This document shows, piece by piece, positions 1-5,775 of a stretch of 6,108 bases of DNA; position 1 is the stretch's first letter, and each line of letters begins with the position of its first letter. Source of the stretch: Candidatus Cloacimonadota bacterium (GTDB lineage Bacteria > Muiribacteriota > UBA6191 > JACPRK01); assembly GCA_021772705.1 (NCBI GenBank), contig JAJFLN010000627.1, forward strand, positions 1 through 6,108. The letters are read 5' to 3'. The notes beneath the pieces are model-generated. The model worked only from the letters and a program-made list of their open reading frames with translations, did no database searches and was not told where the DNA came from. A program made the position numbers and the translations under genes.

Positions 1-104
1 TTGTGAGTCCGCCCTTAACCTTGGAACAGTACATCGAGGTCATGCGAAAGAATCGGTTGACCCAATTCGCCGCATATCTTGGGGCCAAGCTTGCCGAGTC
101 ATAA
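1..104 (+). CDS. 3' end of an unrecognised protein gene (partial)
   Basis: The frame that begins at position 3 is open to a TAA at 102-104 and reads like a genuine protein end: SPPLTLEQYIEVMRKN, then RLTQFAAYLGAKLAES. It mixes charged and hydrophobic residues in an amphipathic helical pattern, unlike the other two forward frames here: one is stopped at once and the other is long but compositionally odd (Cys/Arg/Ser rich). The start lies left of the window. I do not recognise the family from about 33 residues and propose no function. It points the same way as the carboxylase-family gene but is separated from it by about 450 nt of non-coding sequence, so one operon is not evident. A weak stem (105-125) follows the stop but has no T-tract. 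Confidence 0.5.
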   Translation, partial: VSPPLTLEQYIEVMRKNRLTQFAAYLGAKLAES

Positions 105-167
105 GGATTCGCGAAACGAGTATCCATCTTGGGGTGCCCAGTCAAGAGCGTTATGGAAGCCCCCACG

Positions 168-185
168 CTGTTGTCACGACAACAG
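168..185. promoter_or_regulatory. Perfect 8-2-8 dyad, operator-like
   Basis: CTGTTGTC (168-175) and GACAACAG (178-185) are exact reverse complements separated by AC. A two-base loop is too tight for a good RNA hairpin, so a site for a dimeric DNA-binding protein is the more natural reading. It lies 64 nt after the upstream gene's stop and about 375 nt before the carboxylase-family start, so which gene it would control is unclear. The function is inference; the symmetry is directly visible. Confidence 0.35.
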
Positions 186-199
186 GCCAAAATTCGAGG

Positions 200-295
200 C
201 TATCTGTAGCCTCAGGCTGCACATGCACAGACAGGTCCTTCAAACTCAGATTTTGGGCAAAAAATGACCCATGTCCAGCCTGAGGCTGCCGATAG
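200..295. repeat. 26-nt imperfect inverted repeat with palindromic arms
   Basis: The arm at 200-225 and the reverse complement of 270-295 agree at 23 of 26 positions, with a 44-nt loop. Each arm also contains its own palindrome, AGCCTCAGGCT (209-219) on the left and AGCCTGAGGCT (276-286) on the right. An inner GGTC (234-237) / GACC (266-269) could extend the stem. The element can therefore form one long cruciform or two small hairpins, as in paired REP-like or small non-autonomous elements. No T-tract follows, so it is not an obvious intrinsic terminator. No flanking target duplication is visible. Confidence 0.5.
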
Positions 296-357
296 ACCAA
301 TGGACGTTTCAAGGTCTCTAAATTCCGTAAAATTTGCCAGAATAATTCTCGAAAAAG

Positions 358-380
358 CTCGAAATTCTTGAATTATCGAG
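358..380. repeat. AT-rich imperfect hairpin
   Basis: CTCGAAATTC (358-367) can pair with GAATTATCGAG (370-380), with one bulged base. A related alternative pairing joins ATAATTC (342-348) with GAATTAT (370-376). The two pairings are mutually exclusive because they share the right arm. The role is unknown, and no T-run follows that would suggest a terminator. Confidence 0.3.
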
Positions 381-541
381 GGAGTTCAGGGCTTTGGACA
401 ATCAAAATCCGGGTTTTGTAAGCTTCTGGGAACTTGTTTATCATGGCAAGATCGCGGCAGCAAGGGCCTCTAAGATTCCAGCTCTCCGAAGGGCCTTCCT
501 CGAAGAATCGTGAAGTCTTCGCAGGCCAGGTTCTCAAGTTC

Positions 542-548
542 GAAGGGG
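542..548 (+). promoter_or_regulatory. Ribosome binding site of the carboxylase-family gene
   Basis: GAAGGGG ends 10 nt before the ATG at 559. Upstream in the same frame a TGA stands at 511-513, and no ATG, GTG or TTG occurs between it and 559. The ATG is therefore the only usable conventional start. Confidence 0.55.
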
Positions 549-558
549 CCTAACTCAC

Positions 559-2070
559 ATGACGGACTATCGATTTTTCTCCATTTTTCGCTGCCTATTC
601 GGAGTTTGCGTGTGCGCCTTTGCGCTAGATAAGCTTGTCATTGGGCGAATCTCGGTCGAGTATGACCCGAAGCTATTCCACTTCACATACTGGGGCTTTG
701 GTTGGGTCAAGCCGCTTCCGGAACCGGCCACCACATGTGTGTTTTTGATCTTGGCTGCATCCGCCCTCGTTCTGGCGAGCGGATATTTCTACCGCCTCAG
801 CGCAGCAACAACGTTTCTGCTCTACACCTACATCTTCTTACTCGAAAAATCCAACTACAACAATCACTATTATCTGATCATTGTTCTCTGCTTTTTCTTC
901 GTTTTGGGAGAGGTTCGAGGGAAGGAGGGGCCTGCCTGGACCTTGGATCTTTTTCGGTTTCAATTTGCTCTAATGTACTTTTTTGCGGGTTTGGCAAAAT
1001 GGAATCGCGACTGGCTGGTGGGCCAACCGCTTGAGACTTGGCTTGCAGCTCGCGCTCAACCGATGGGACTCCCCATCCTCGCCACTCCGGAGACGGCGGT
1101 CGCGATGAGCTTAGGCGGTCTGCTTCTCGATCTGTTGGTCGGACCCGCGCTTCTCTATTGGCGAACGCGGTACGTCGCTATGTTCATCATCACTGGGTTT
1201 CATCTGATCAACAACGCACTCTTCTCGATCGGCACCTTTCCCGCTTTAATGATTGCGTCTAACCTGATTTTCCTCGGTAAACCAACTCGACTACCAGGTG
1301 TTTGGGCGGGGCGACGCGCGAAATTCGCGTTGTTCTTTCTCGCTCTACAGATCCTCATACCGCTTCGACACGCGGTCATTCCGGGCAACGTTGCCTGGAC
1401 TGAGGACGGCCATCGCTACTCGTGGCGAATGAAACTTCGCAGTAAACGCGCTCTCGGACTAAGGGTCGAAGTCGGCGGAAAGGTCATCAATCCCAGAAGA
1501 TATCTCACCAGGCGTCAGCTCAACAAAATGTCGGGACGTCCCGACATGGTCCTTCAATTCGCTCACCACCTCTCTCGTCAGGCGGATGGTGCCAAAGTGA
1601 AAATCATGGCTTTACTCAGCCTCAATGGTCGGCTACCTCAATCCTTCATTGACGGCACAGTTGATCTCTCGACCGCTTGCCAGCCGCTGCTAGGACGGAC
1701 GAGTTGGATAGCGGAACTCCGTGAACCCGCCCTGCGCATTGACGCGGGCCTTCCCCTGCGTTGTGCCAGTGTGTTACTTTTGCTTGCCGTCACGGCAGGT
1801 CTGGGCGGAGCCATATTTCATTGGGCCAGAGAGCCCAAATCGGCTGGCTGGACAATTTGGTGTGGCTCGGGCTTACTCTTCCTGGCCTTCCTATACAGAT
1901 TCTATCTTGCCCTATCCGTTTTCTGGCTTGGAGTCCTTGTGATCGCGGCGATTGTCCGATGGTACATCAGTGGAAAGGCCCTCGACGGTCACTGGATTTG
2001 TCGTCTTGAGGCCTGTGTTACGAGCCCCATCTTGGGGATCGTGCTCAGCCTCTTCTGGTTCTATGGATAG
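559..2070 (+). CDS. Vitamin K-dependent gamma-carboxylase (VKGC/HTTM) family membrane protein
   Basis: This 503-residue polytopic inner-membrane protein resembles animal gamma-glutamyl carboxylase, which converts protein Glu to gamma-carboxyglutamate while oxidising reduced vitamin K. The family is seen in FHFTYWGFGWVKPLP (40-54), LLEKSNYNNHYYL (94-106), YFFAGLAKWNRDW (140-152), GGLLLDLLVGP (186-196), FHLINNALFSIGTFP (214-228), RYSWRMKLRSK (286-296) and GRTSW (379-383). H103 and K147 align by eye with human H160 and the proposed catalytic base K218. Hydrophobic segments lie near 4-25, 58-75, 79-96, 104-118, 133-146, 180-200, 205-240 and 254-270. A short soluble part (about 273-397) follows, then further membrane segments near 400-420, 433-468 and 486-502. 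The large lumenal domain and propeptide-binding region of the human enzyme are absent, so the substrate and even carboxylation are open. It converges on the lipoprotein gene, with 5 nt between stops. Family assignment is strong; activity is inferred. Confidence 0.9.
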   Translation: MTDYRFFSIFRCLFGVCVCAFALDKLVIGRISVEYDPKLFHFTYWGFGWVKPLPEPATTCVFLILAASALVLASGYFYRLSAATTFLLYTYIFLLEKSNYNNHYYLIIVLCFFFVLGEVRGKEGPAWTLDLFRFQFALMYFFAGLAKWNRDWLVGQPLETWLAARAQPMGLPILATPETAVAMSLGGLLLDLLVGPALLYWRTRYVAMFIITGFHLINNALFSIGTFPALMIASNLIFLGKPTRLPGVWAGRRAKFALFFLALQILIPLRHAVIPGNVAWTEDGHRYSWRMKLRSKRALGLRVEVGGKVINPRRYLTRRQLNKMSGRPDMVLQFAHHLSRQADGAKVKIMALLSLNGRLPQSFIDGTVDLSTACQPLLGRTSWIAELREPALRIDAGLPLRCASVLLLLAVTAGLGGAIFHWAREPKSAGWTIWCGSGLLFLAFLYRFYLALSVFWLGVLVIAAIVRWYISGKALDGHWICRLEACVTSPILGIVLSLFWFYG

Positions 2071-2075
2071 GTCGT

Positions 2076-5000
2076 TTAGGGCCGGCGCTCCGCCAGGCGA
2101 ATAAAGACTCCGCGCGGGGAATTGGCCACGATTTGGGTTTCCGCATCCCAAACGAAAACGGCGTGACCGACGTCGTTGACGGCTACGGCCGCGTTCCCCG
2201 ATGTGCCAACGGCACCCTGGCCAACGGAAAGCTGAACTTCTGCCCCGATCCGGGGGTTGAGTTCCTCATCGAAAAGATGGGCGAAGACCTCTGTCTGACC
2301 CCCAATATCACGCGTCCAGGTTAGCCAAAAGGAGTTATCCATAATGCTCCCCGCGACATCAGGGTCGAGGTCCGCGCCACTGGCGTCTTGAATCAATACC
2401 CCACTCTGTAGTTGACTGACGGTGGGACCTGCTGTGACTCGGAACACCCCCGTCCTTACATCGGTGTCGGCGCCATTTCTGACGTCGTATACCGCAACGA
2501 AAGTATCATCGGTGATGAAATCCACCGATACGTTGGTGGCGAAGCCAGCGCTACTGGGATGAACAGCGAACTCGCCCCCAGGGTCGAGGGTGTTAGTCCC
2601 CCCATGGGTCACGAGTCTGCCCTGAACCGCTCCCGCCGTAGTTGAGAACACTGTCACTGTCATGGCGCCGTTTGGAGCAACACCCACATCGTTAGTCGTG
2701 TTTCCACCCATGACAGGCGAGACCGCCTGAGAGGGTCTCAGTGTGTTTAACGAAGCGAGACCTGGGAGCGCCGAAACCTCCACCGAGAGATTCTGATCCA
2801 AAAGCGAACCGAAAGAAACCAAGTCCCCGCCCGCCTGGCCCGCGCGAGACGCATCGGCCCTCGGATTCTCGAAAAACTCACCATTCTGGGCGCTAACCAC
2901 CGAAGTCGCTGGCGGGGCTCCTACTGGATTGTTGACGTTGGGAACGAACGGTCGGGCCAGCACGTCGATAGCTGCGCTGGCATCAAAGAGGAACGCCACC
3001 ACAAAATTTTGAGTGTCATCCATGGCAATGGTCGGGCTAAAAGCTGGATTTCCGGGATTCGGCACCGAGGCCTGAAATTCGCCAGAGGCCTGAAAAGGCA
3101 CTGGCAAGGGCAAGTTGTTGCCAAAAAGTCCCTGGTACTGGCGACAGACGATATGGTCGCCAAGCGGGCCTCCGCTGCGAGCAGCGACCACCGCGTAAAA
3201 ATCCTCATCAATAGCGACGTCGGGGTCGGACACAGAATCGCTCGCACCGGGCGCAAAGCTTGGTGCTGGCGGCCCCAGGGTGTACCCGACCGGCGGCGGT
3301 GGCATTCCACCGCCCGTCCCCCCGGTTCCAGTCCCCGTTGTACCAGTTCCTCCAGTCCCACCGGTGGTTCCACCAGTCCCACCAGTGGTTCCGCCAGTCC
3401 CACCAGTGGTTCCGCCAGTGGTTCCGCCAGTGGTTCCACCGCCCGCTATGACGCTAACCAAAACTTCGGCGATGAGGGTTTTTCGTCGAGGCGGTCGCGG
3501 CGCGGTGGAGACCCGGCACCCCTTGAGGCCGTACCCCAAAGCCGGACTGAACGACCGAACTTGATTCCGATTGCAGTCGCCGTGGTCAAAATTGAAGAGA
3601 TCTCCGTTGTTCGGACAAGTGAGATAATTCACTGCGGGGGTAAAGAGAGCCACTGTTCGGTAACCGGAAGTTGACACCCCAGTCTCGGGTGTTGGCTGAT
3701 AGGTGGAACTACAAATCAGATCGTAATTGTTACTTCCGAGGGCAGGCTGTGTGCCGCTGCCTCGTATCGCCGTCACGACGACGTTCTGGTTTGGATTGCC
3801 CGCCACCGAGCAACTGGTAGTAAGAAACGAGCCGGTGGCGCTTCGATAACACTGGAGCTGGGCTGCGGGGCCGGGGGCCTGAAGCTGCTCAAGCGGATTT
3901 CCGTTGAAGTCGATAGTCAACAGCGCATTGGTCCCTTCGCTGCTGATGGTAAAACCTTCAGCGGTGCCGTCGCCATCATTGTCAAAAGCGCACAAATCGG
4001 CAACGTTGTTGGGCAGGGTCACGTCGGAAATTGTTTCCATGCTGGACCCGTCAATCAGCAGCAGTCTATTGCCGCCTTCGACGGCTACGAAAATATCATC
4101 AACTCCATCGCCATTGATGTCGTGAGCCTCCAAGATCATTTCTTCGCCCCTGATCGGTAGCTGCTTCGTGGGGCTACCATCTTCGTCAATGATAACTAGC
4201 TGCCCAGATTGATAAACCACAACCGTTTCAAAAGTATCATCGTCATCAAAACTCCCGGTGGTCGCGGCAGCGTAGGGCCCGAGGTCCAGCTCGTCATCAT
4301 CGTCTGTACTTCCGAGCGTATTAATTTCGCCCCCGTCCTCGAGCGCAAGCCGGTACAAGAGATATTCTTGGATTGAGACTTGTTTGAAATCGCTAGCACT
4401 AAGATCGTCATCATCGTCTGCGGTTGGGGACTCATTCAGGCCATCGAGCAAGACTTTGACATCCTGGACCGCGTCGTCATCGCTAGAATTATCGTCATCA
4501 TCAAAGATCTCGAAGTCGTCGTCGCCCGCTCGATCGAATTCGGTGATCAAGTCATCATCGTCGAGGGTAAGTGGGTTGAAAAATTGTTGAAGAATTGGGC
4601 CTTTATCAATCTGAGTACTGTCATAGAAGCTCAACAAGGAGCCCTTGAGACGAGGATAAACCAAGGTGTCGTATGCGGCCAGAGGGGCCTGCACTCTAAC
4701 GGTAGAGTTGGTCACTGTACGCAGGGGAGTGGCCAGTCCAGGACTATTGGGATTGAAAGCGAGCGAGCCATCCACTGAAACAAAAGTGAAGAGTGAAGTG
4801 ATATCCGCCCGGGTGACTGGATCTACCAAAGTGAACTGAAAGGGCTGACCGACGGTAAGTTGGCTGGGTGGCCGATCGAACTCAACGGCCGACAGGTCAA
4901 AACCGGGATTGTAGGGATTGACAAACGGATTGATAATCTCCACTCGTCTGTTCATGAACCTTAAGCTGATCAACTGGCTATGGGTACGTTGACCGCGGCT

Positions 5001-5318
5001 ATCGAAATAGCTCAAGCGACAACTGCTTGTTCCCGCCGGCGCCTCGAACTCGAGCTCAGTGGCCTTGTCCTTGACTTCGTCACTGAGCTGTTTCCCACGG
5101 CCGTCTTGGAAGGCAACCCCGATCTTGGTGGTCCCAGCGTCGACGGAATCAACGCTCTGCAGCAGGTTGAAGCGAAAAAGGACCGTGCCTCCGCCGCCGC
5201 CACTACCAGAACCGCCAGGCGAGGCGTTGAAATCGTCCTTCGACCCGCCGCAGGCGACGACCGCCAGTGAAACGATGGCGAAAGCCAAAAACATTAGTAA
5301 ATTTTTCTTCACAACCAT
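2076..5318 (-). CDS. Large secreted lipoprotein with Asp-rich, FG-GAP-like and beta-propeller-like regions
   Basis: The longest frame has 1080 residues. MVVKKNLLMFLAFAI followed by the lipobox VVAC (lipidated Cys23) marks a lipoprotein signal peptide. After a Ser/Gly linker (33-44) comes a beta-rich domain (about 45-250). Seven Asp runs fall between 253 and 361. Some three FG-GAP/VCBS-like units follow (about 355-478), with calcium-loop motifs DINGDGVDD (400-408) and DNDGDGTAE (446-454). A Cys-containing region (Cys490, 503, 536, 568, 582, 601) suggests disulfides outside the cytoplasm. A Gly/Thr linker (626-671) and PPPP lead to seven repeats of a D/N-V-A-V/I core (about 695-1080, for example SDPDVAID, SPTIAMDD, NAAVAVND), compatible with a seven-bladed propeller. 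The best start may be the GTG at codon 3 (5312-5310), giving MKKNLLMF and 9 nt from AGGGG, against 3 nt for the ATG. The C-terminal motif is not one I can name. The role is probably binding or adhesion at the cell surface; no catalytic motif is evident. Confidence 0.85.
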   Translation of the reverse strand: MVVKKNLLMFLAFAIVSLAVVACGGSKDDFNASPGGSGSGGGGGTVLFRFNLLQSVDSVDAGTTKIGVAFQDGRGKQLSDEVKDKATELEFEAPAGTSSCRLSYFDSRGQRTHSQLISLRFMNRRVEIINPFVNPYNPGFDLSAVEFDRPPSQLTVGQPFQFTLVDPVTRADITSLFTFVSVDGSLAFNPNSPGLATPLRTVTNSTVRVQAPLAAYDTLVYPRLKGSLLSFYDSTQIDKGPILQQFFNPLTLDDDDLITEFDRAGDDDFEIFDDDDNSSDDDAVQDVKVLLDGLNESPTADDDDDLSASDFKQVSIQEYLLYRLALEDGGEINTLGSTDDDDELDLGPYAAATTGSFDDDDTFETVVVYQSGQLVIIDEDGSPTKQLPIRGEEMILEAHDINGDGVDDIFVAVEGGNRLLLIDGSSMETISDVTLPNNVADLCAFDNDGDGTAEGFTISSEGTNALLTIDFNGNPLEQLQAPGPAAQLQCYRSATGSFLTTSCSVAGNPNQNVVVTAIRGSGTQPALGSNNYDLICSSTYQPTPETGVSTSGYRTVALFTPAVNYLTCPNNGDLFNFDHGDCNRNQVRSFSPALGYGLKGCRVSTAPRPPRRKTLIAEVLVSVIAGGGTTGGTTGGTTGGTGGTTGGTGGTTGGTGGTGTTGTGTGGTGGGMPPPPVGYTLGPPAPSFAPGASDSVSDPDVAIDEDFYAVVAARSGGPLGDHIVCRQYQGLFGNNLPLPVPFQASGEFQASVPNPGNPAFSPTIAMDDTQNFVVAFLFDASAAIDVLARPFVPNVNNPVGAPPATSVVSAQNGEFFENPRADASRAGQAGGDLVSFGSLLDQNLSVEVSALPGLASLNTLRPSQAVSPVMGGNTTNDVGVAPNGAMTVTVFSTTAGAVQGRLVTHGGTNTLDPGGEFAVHPSSAGFATNVSVDFITDDTFVAVYDVRNGADTDVRTGVFRVTAGPTVSQLQSGVLIQDASGADLDPDVAGSIMDNSFWLTWTRDIGGQTEVFAHLFDEELNPRIGAEVQLSVGQGAVGTSGNAAVAVNDVGHAVFVWDAETQIVANSPRGVFIRLAERRP
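2081..2098. other. GC-rich hairpin at the convergent gene junction
   Basis: GCCGGCG (2081-2087) pairs with CGCCAGGC (2091-2098) with one bulged A and a CTC loop. It sits inside the last codons of the lipoprotein gene and 11 nt past the stop of the carboxylase-family gene. Neither strand shows a following T-tract, so it does not qualify as a standard intrinsic terminator, though it could pause polymerase. The only non-coding space between the two genes is 2071-2075. Confidence 0.3.
3306..3443 (-). repeat. In-frame tandem repeat encoding a Gly/Thr linker
   Basis: On the + strand the words CCAGTGGTTCCG and CCAGTCCCACC recur in tandem, which on the - strand encode GGTTGG and GGTGG blocks (residues 626-671). 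The unit is 9-12 nt with occasional GGT insertions, and every length change is a multiple of three, so the frame is kept. Such a repeat is prone to slippage and copy-number variation and would act as a flexible spacer between the FG-GAP/Cys part and the C-terminal propeller-like part. Confidence 0.8.
4236..4562 (-). repeat. Asp-run region (GAT/GAC triplet clusters)
   Basis: Seven clusters of three to five Asp codons occur at residues 253-256, 266-268, 273-276, 280-282, 301-305, 339-342 and 358-361, visible on the + strand as recurring TCATCATCG words. They are spaced irregularly (about 7 to 35 residues) and separated by ordinary sequence containing hydrophobic residues, so this is not a simple homopolymer. 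The last run sits where the acidic loop of an FG-GAP unit would be (GSFDDDDTFETVVV), so some runs may be expanded calcium loops. The strong local negative charge suggests divalent-cation binding, which is inference. Confidence 0.7.
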
Positions 5319-5321
5319 CAG

Positions 5322-5326
5322 CCCCT
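5322..5326 (-). promoter_or_regulatory. Ribosome binding site of the lipoprotein gene; favours a GTG start
   Basis: On the - strand AGGGG stands 3 nt before the ATG at 5318-5316 but 9 nt before an in-frame GTG at 5312-5310. The longer spacing is the normal one, and the GTG start gives a signal peptide beginning MKKNLL, the usual lipoprotein form. Translation probably starts at the GTG, shortening the product by two residues. Confidence 0.55.
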
Positions 5327-5342
5327 AAAGCAGTATCTCCAC

Positions 5343-5371
5343 ATCTTATGACCCGACCCCCGCCCAGTCAA
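5343..5371 (-). promoter_or_regulatory. Sigma70-type promoter of the lipoprotein gene
   Basis: Read on the - strand, TTGACT (5371-5366) is followed after exactly 17 nt by TAAGAT (5348-5343). The boxes match the consensus at 5 of 6 and 4 of 6 positions with optimal spacing. The expected transcript start is near 5336, giving a leader of about 20 nt that carries the AGGGG ribosome binding site. The lipoprotein is therefore probably transcribed as its own unit. A small dyad overlaps the -35 box. Confidence 0.6.
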
Positions 5372-5376
5372 CTGGG
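5363..5376. promoter_or_regulatory. 6-2-6 dyad overlapping the -35 box
   Basis: CCCAGT (5363-5368) and ACTGGG (5371-5376) are exact reverse complements separated by CA. The dyad covers the -35 hexamer of the predicted lipoprotein promoter, where a bound repressor would block polymerase. It is short enough to arise by chance, so the operator role is tentative. Confidence 0.25.
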
Positions 5377-5443
5377 TGTGCGGATTTGGGTGCTGATCAT
5401 TCACTTGGCCAACGGGCGGTTTGAAGAGTGTCGCAGTTACGGT

Positions 5444-5491
5444 GAGCCACCACGAGAGTGAAAGTGGTAAGTTTCAGGCTCGTGGTGGCTC
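5444..5491. repeat. Perfect 13-bp stem-loop with an inner stem
   Basis: GAGCCACCACGAG (5444-5456) is the exact reverse complement of CTCGTGGTGGCTC (5479-5491). Inside the 22-nt loop, TGAAA (5459-5463) pairs with TTTCA (5472-5476), with a symmetric AG/GG internal loop between the two stems. The result is an 18-bp, 48-nt rod with an 8-nt apical loop. No T-tract follows on either strand, so it is not a standard intrinsic terminator. It lies about 75 nt upstream of the predicted lipoprotein promoter. It could be a structured RNA end, an extragenic palindromic repeat, or a factor-binding site. Confidence 0.6.
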
Positions 5492-5713
5492 TGCTCCGGA
5501 CGTGGGGGCCTACGGTTTTCTATGCATGATCGCGTTTGTTAGCGGTGGGACCGAGCTGGCGACCGTCCATCTCGGAAAATCGAGCCCCATAACGCCTTCT
5601 GATTCTTCGCAGTGGGGTTCTAGTGCGTCCTAGACCATCTCTGCTCAAAATCTCGGGTCGAAAATCGGCCTCAGAACCAGTAAAATGGGGGGTTTGGGCG
5701 ACATTGCTTCCGA

Positions 5714-5744
5714 GTTTCACGCTCAAGGGTCGATGTTTCACGCT
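5714..5744. repeat. 10-nt direct repeat at 21-nt period
   Basis: GTTTCACGCT occurs exactly at 5714-5723 and again at 5735-5744. The 21-nt period equals two turns of B-DNA, which places both copies on the same face of the helix, as expected for tandem regulator sites. It lies just before the GC-rich hairpin block. The regulatory role is inference. Confidence 0.3.
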
Positions 5745-5775
5745 GAACTGCGCCCGGGTAGGCCCACTTCCTCTC

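Larger units (their letters stand above)
105..558. other. Intergenic region rich in inverted repeats
   Basis: No convincing coding sequence is seen in these roughly 450 nt. The open frames are short and have unnatural composition. The stretch holds a perfect dyad (168-185), a long imperfect inverted repeat (200-295), an AT-rich imperfect hairpin (358-380), and two related GC-rich words, CGAAGGGCCT at 487-496 and CGAAGGGGCCT at 541-551, the second carrying the ribosome binding site of the next gene. The part around 300-380 is visibly AT-rich, about 37% GC over 301-360. I found no promoter with both boxes good; TTGGAC at 394-399 has only a poor -10 partner. Confidence 0.6.

Noticed and set aside
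105..125. Terminator after the upstream partial gene
   Set aside because: GGATTCG/CGA-GT-ATCC is a short bulged stem with no T-tract.
394..421. Promoter for the carboxylase-family gene (TTGGAC, then TTGTAA)
   Set aside because: The -10 matches consensus at only two of six positions, and the spacing is 16 nt. This is too weak to call.
443..553. 36-codon frame (ATG 443, TAA 551-553) ending 5 nt before the carboxylase-family start
   Set aside because: The position would suit a leader peptide, but the composition is ordinary, the ribosome binding site is weak, and no attenuator pairing is evident.
3306..3443. Repeat array considered as CRISPR
   Set aside because: The units are 9-12 nt and contiguous, with no spacers, and they keep an open reading frame.
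3280..3564. + strand frame giving a Pro/Val-rich repeat protein
   Set aside because: This is only the antisense reading of the Gly/Thr tandem repeat. Its VPPVPPV pattern needs no separate gene to explain it.
3009..3674. 221-codon + strand open frame inside the lipoprotein gene
   Set aside because: It is antisense to a well-supported lipoprotein gene. Its product is a composition artefact of the Gly/Thr repeat (Ser/Ala/Gly runs), with no family motif or ribosome binding site.
4380..4778. 132-codon + strand frame opposite the Asp-run region
   Set aside because: It is the antisense shadow of the Asp codons, giving Ile/Val-rich runs. There is no start signal and it lies wholly within a real gene.
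5430..5500. Hairpin considered as an integron attC site
   Set aside because: The conserved GTTRRRY and RYYYAAC boxes are absent and there is no adjacent cassette gene or integrase.
5520..5741. 73-codon - strand frame with GTG start
   Set aside because: There is no Shine-Dalgarno, the product has an Arg-rich composition, and it matches no family I recognise.
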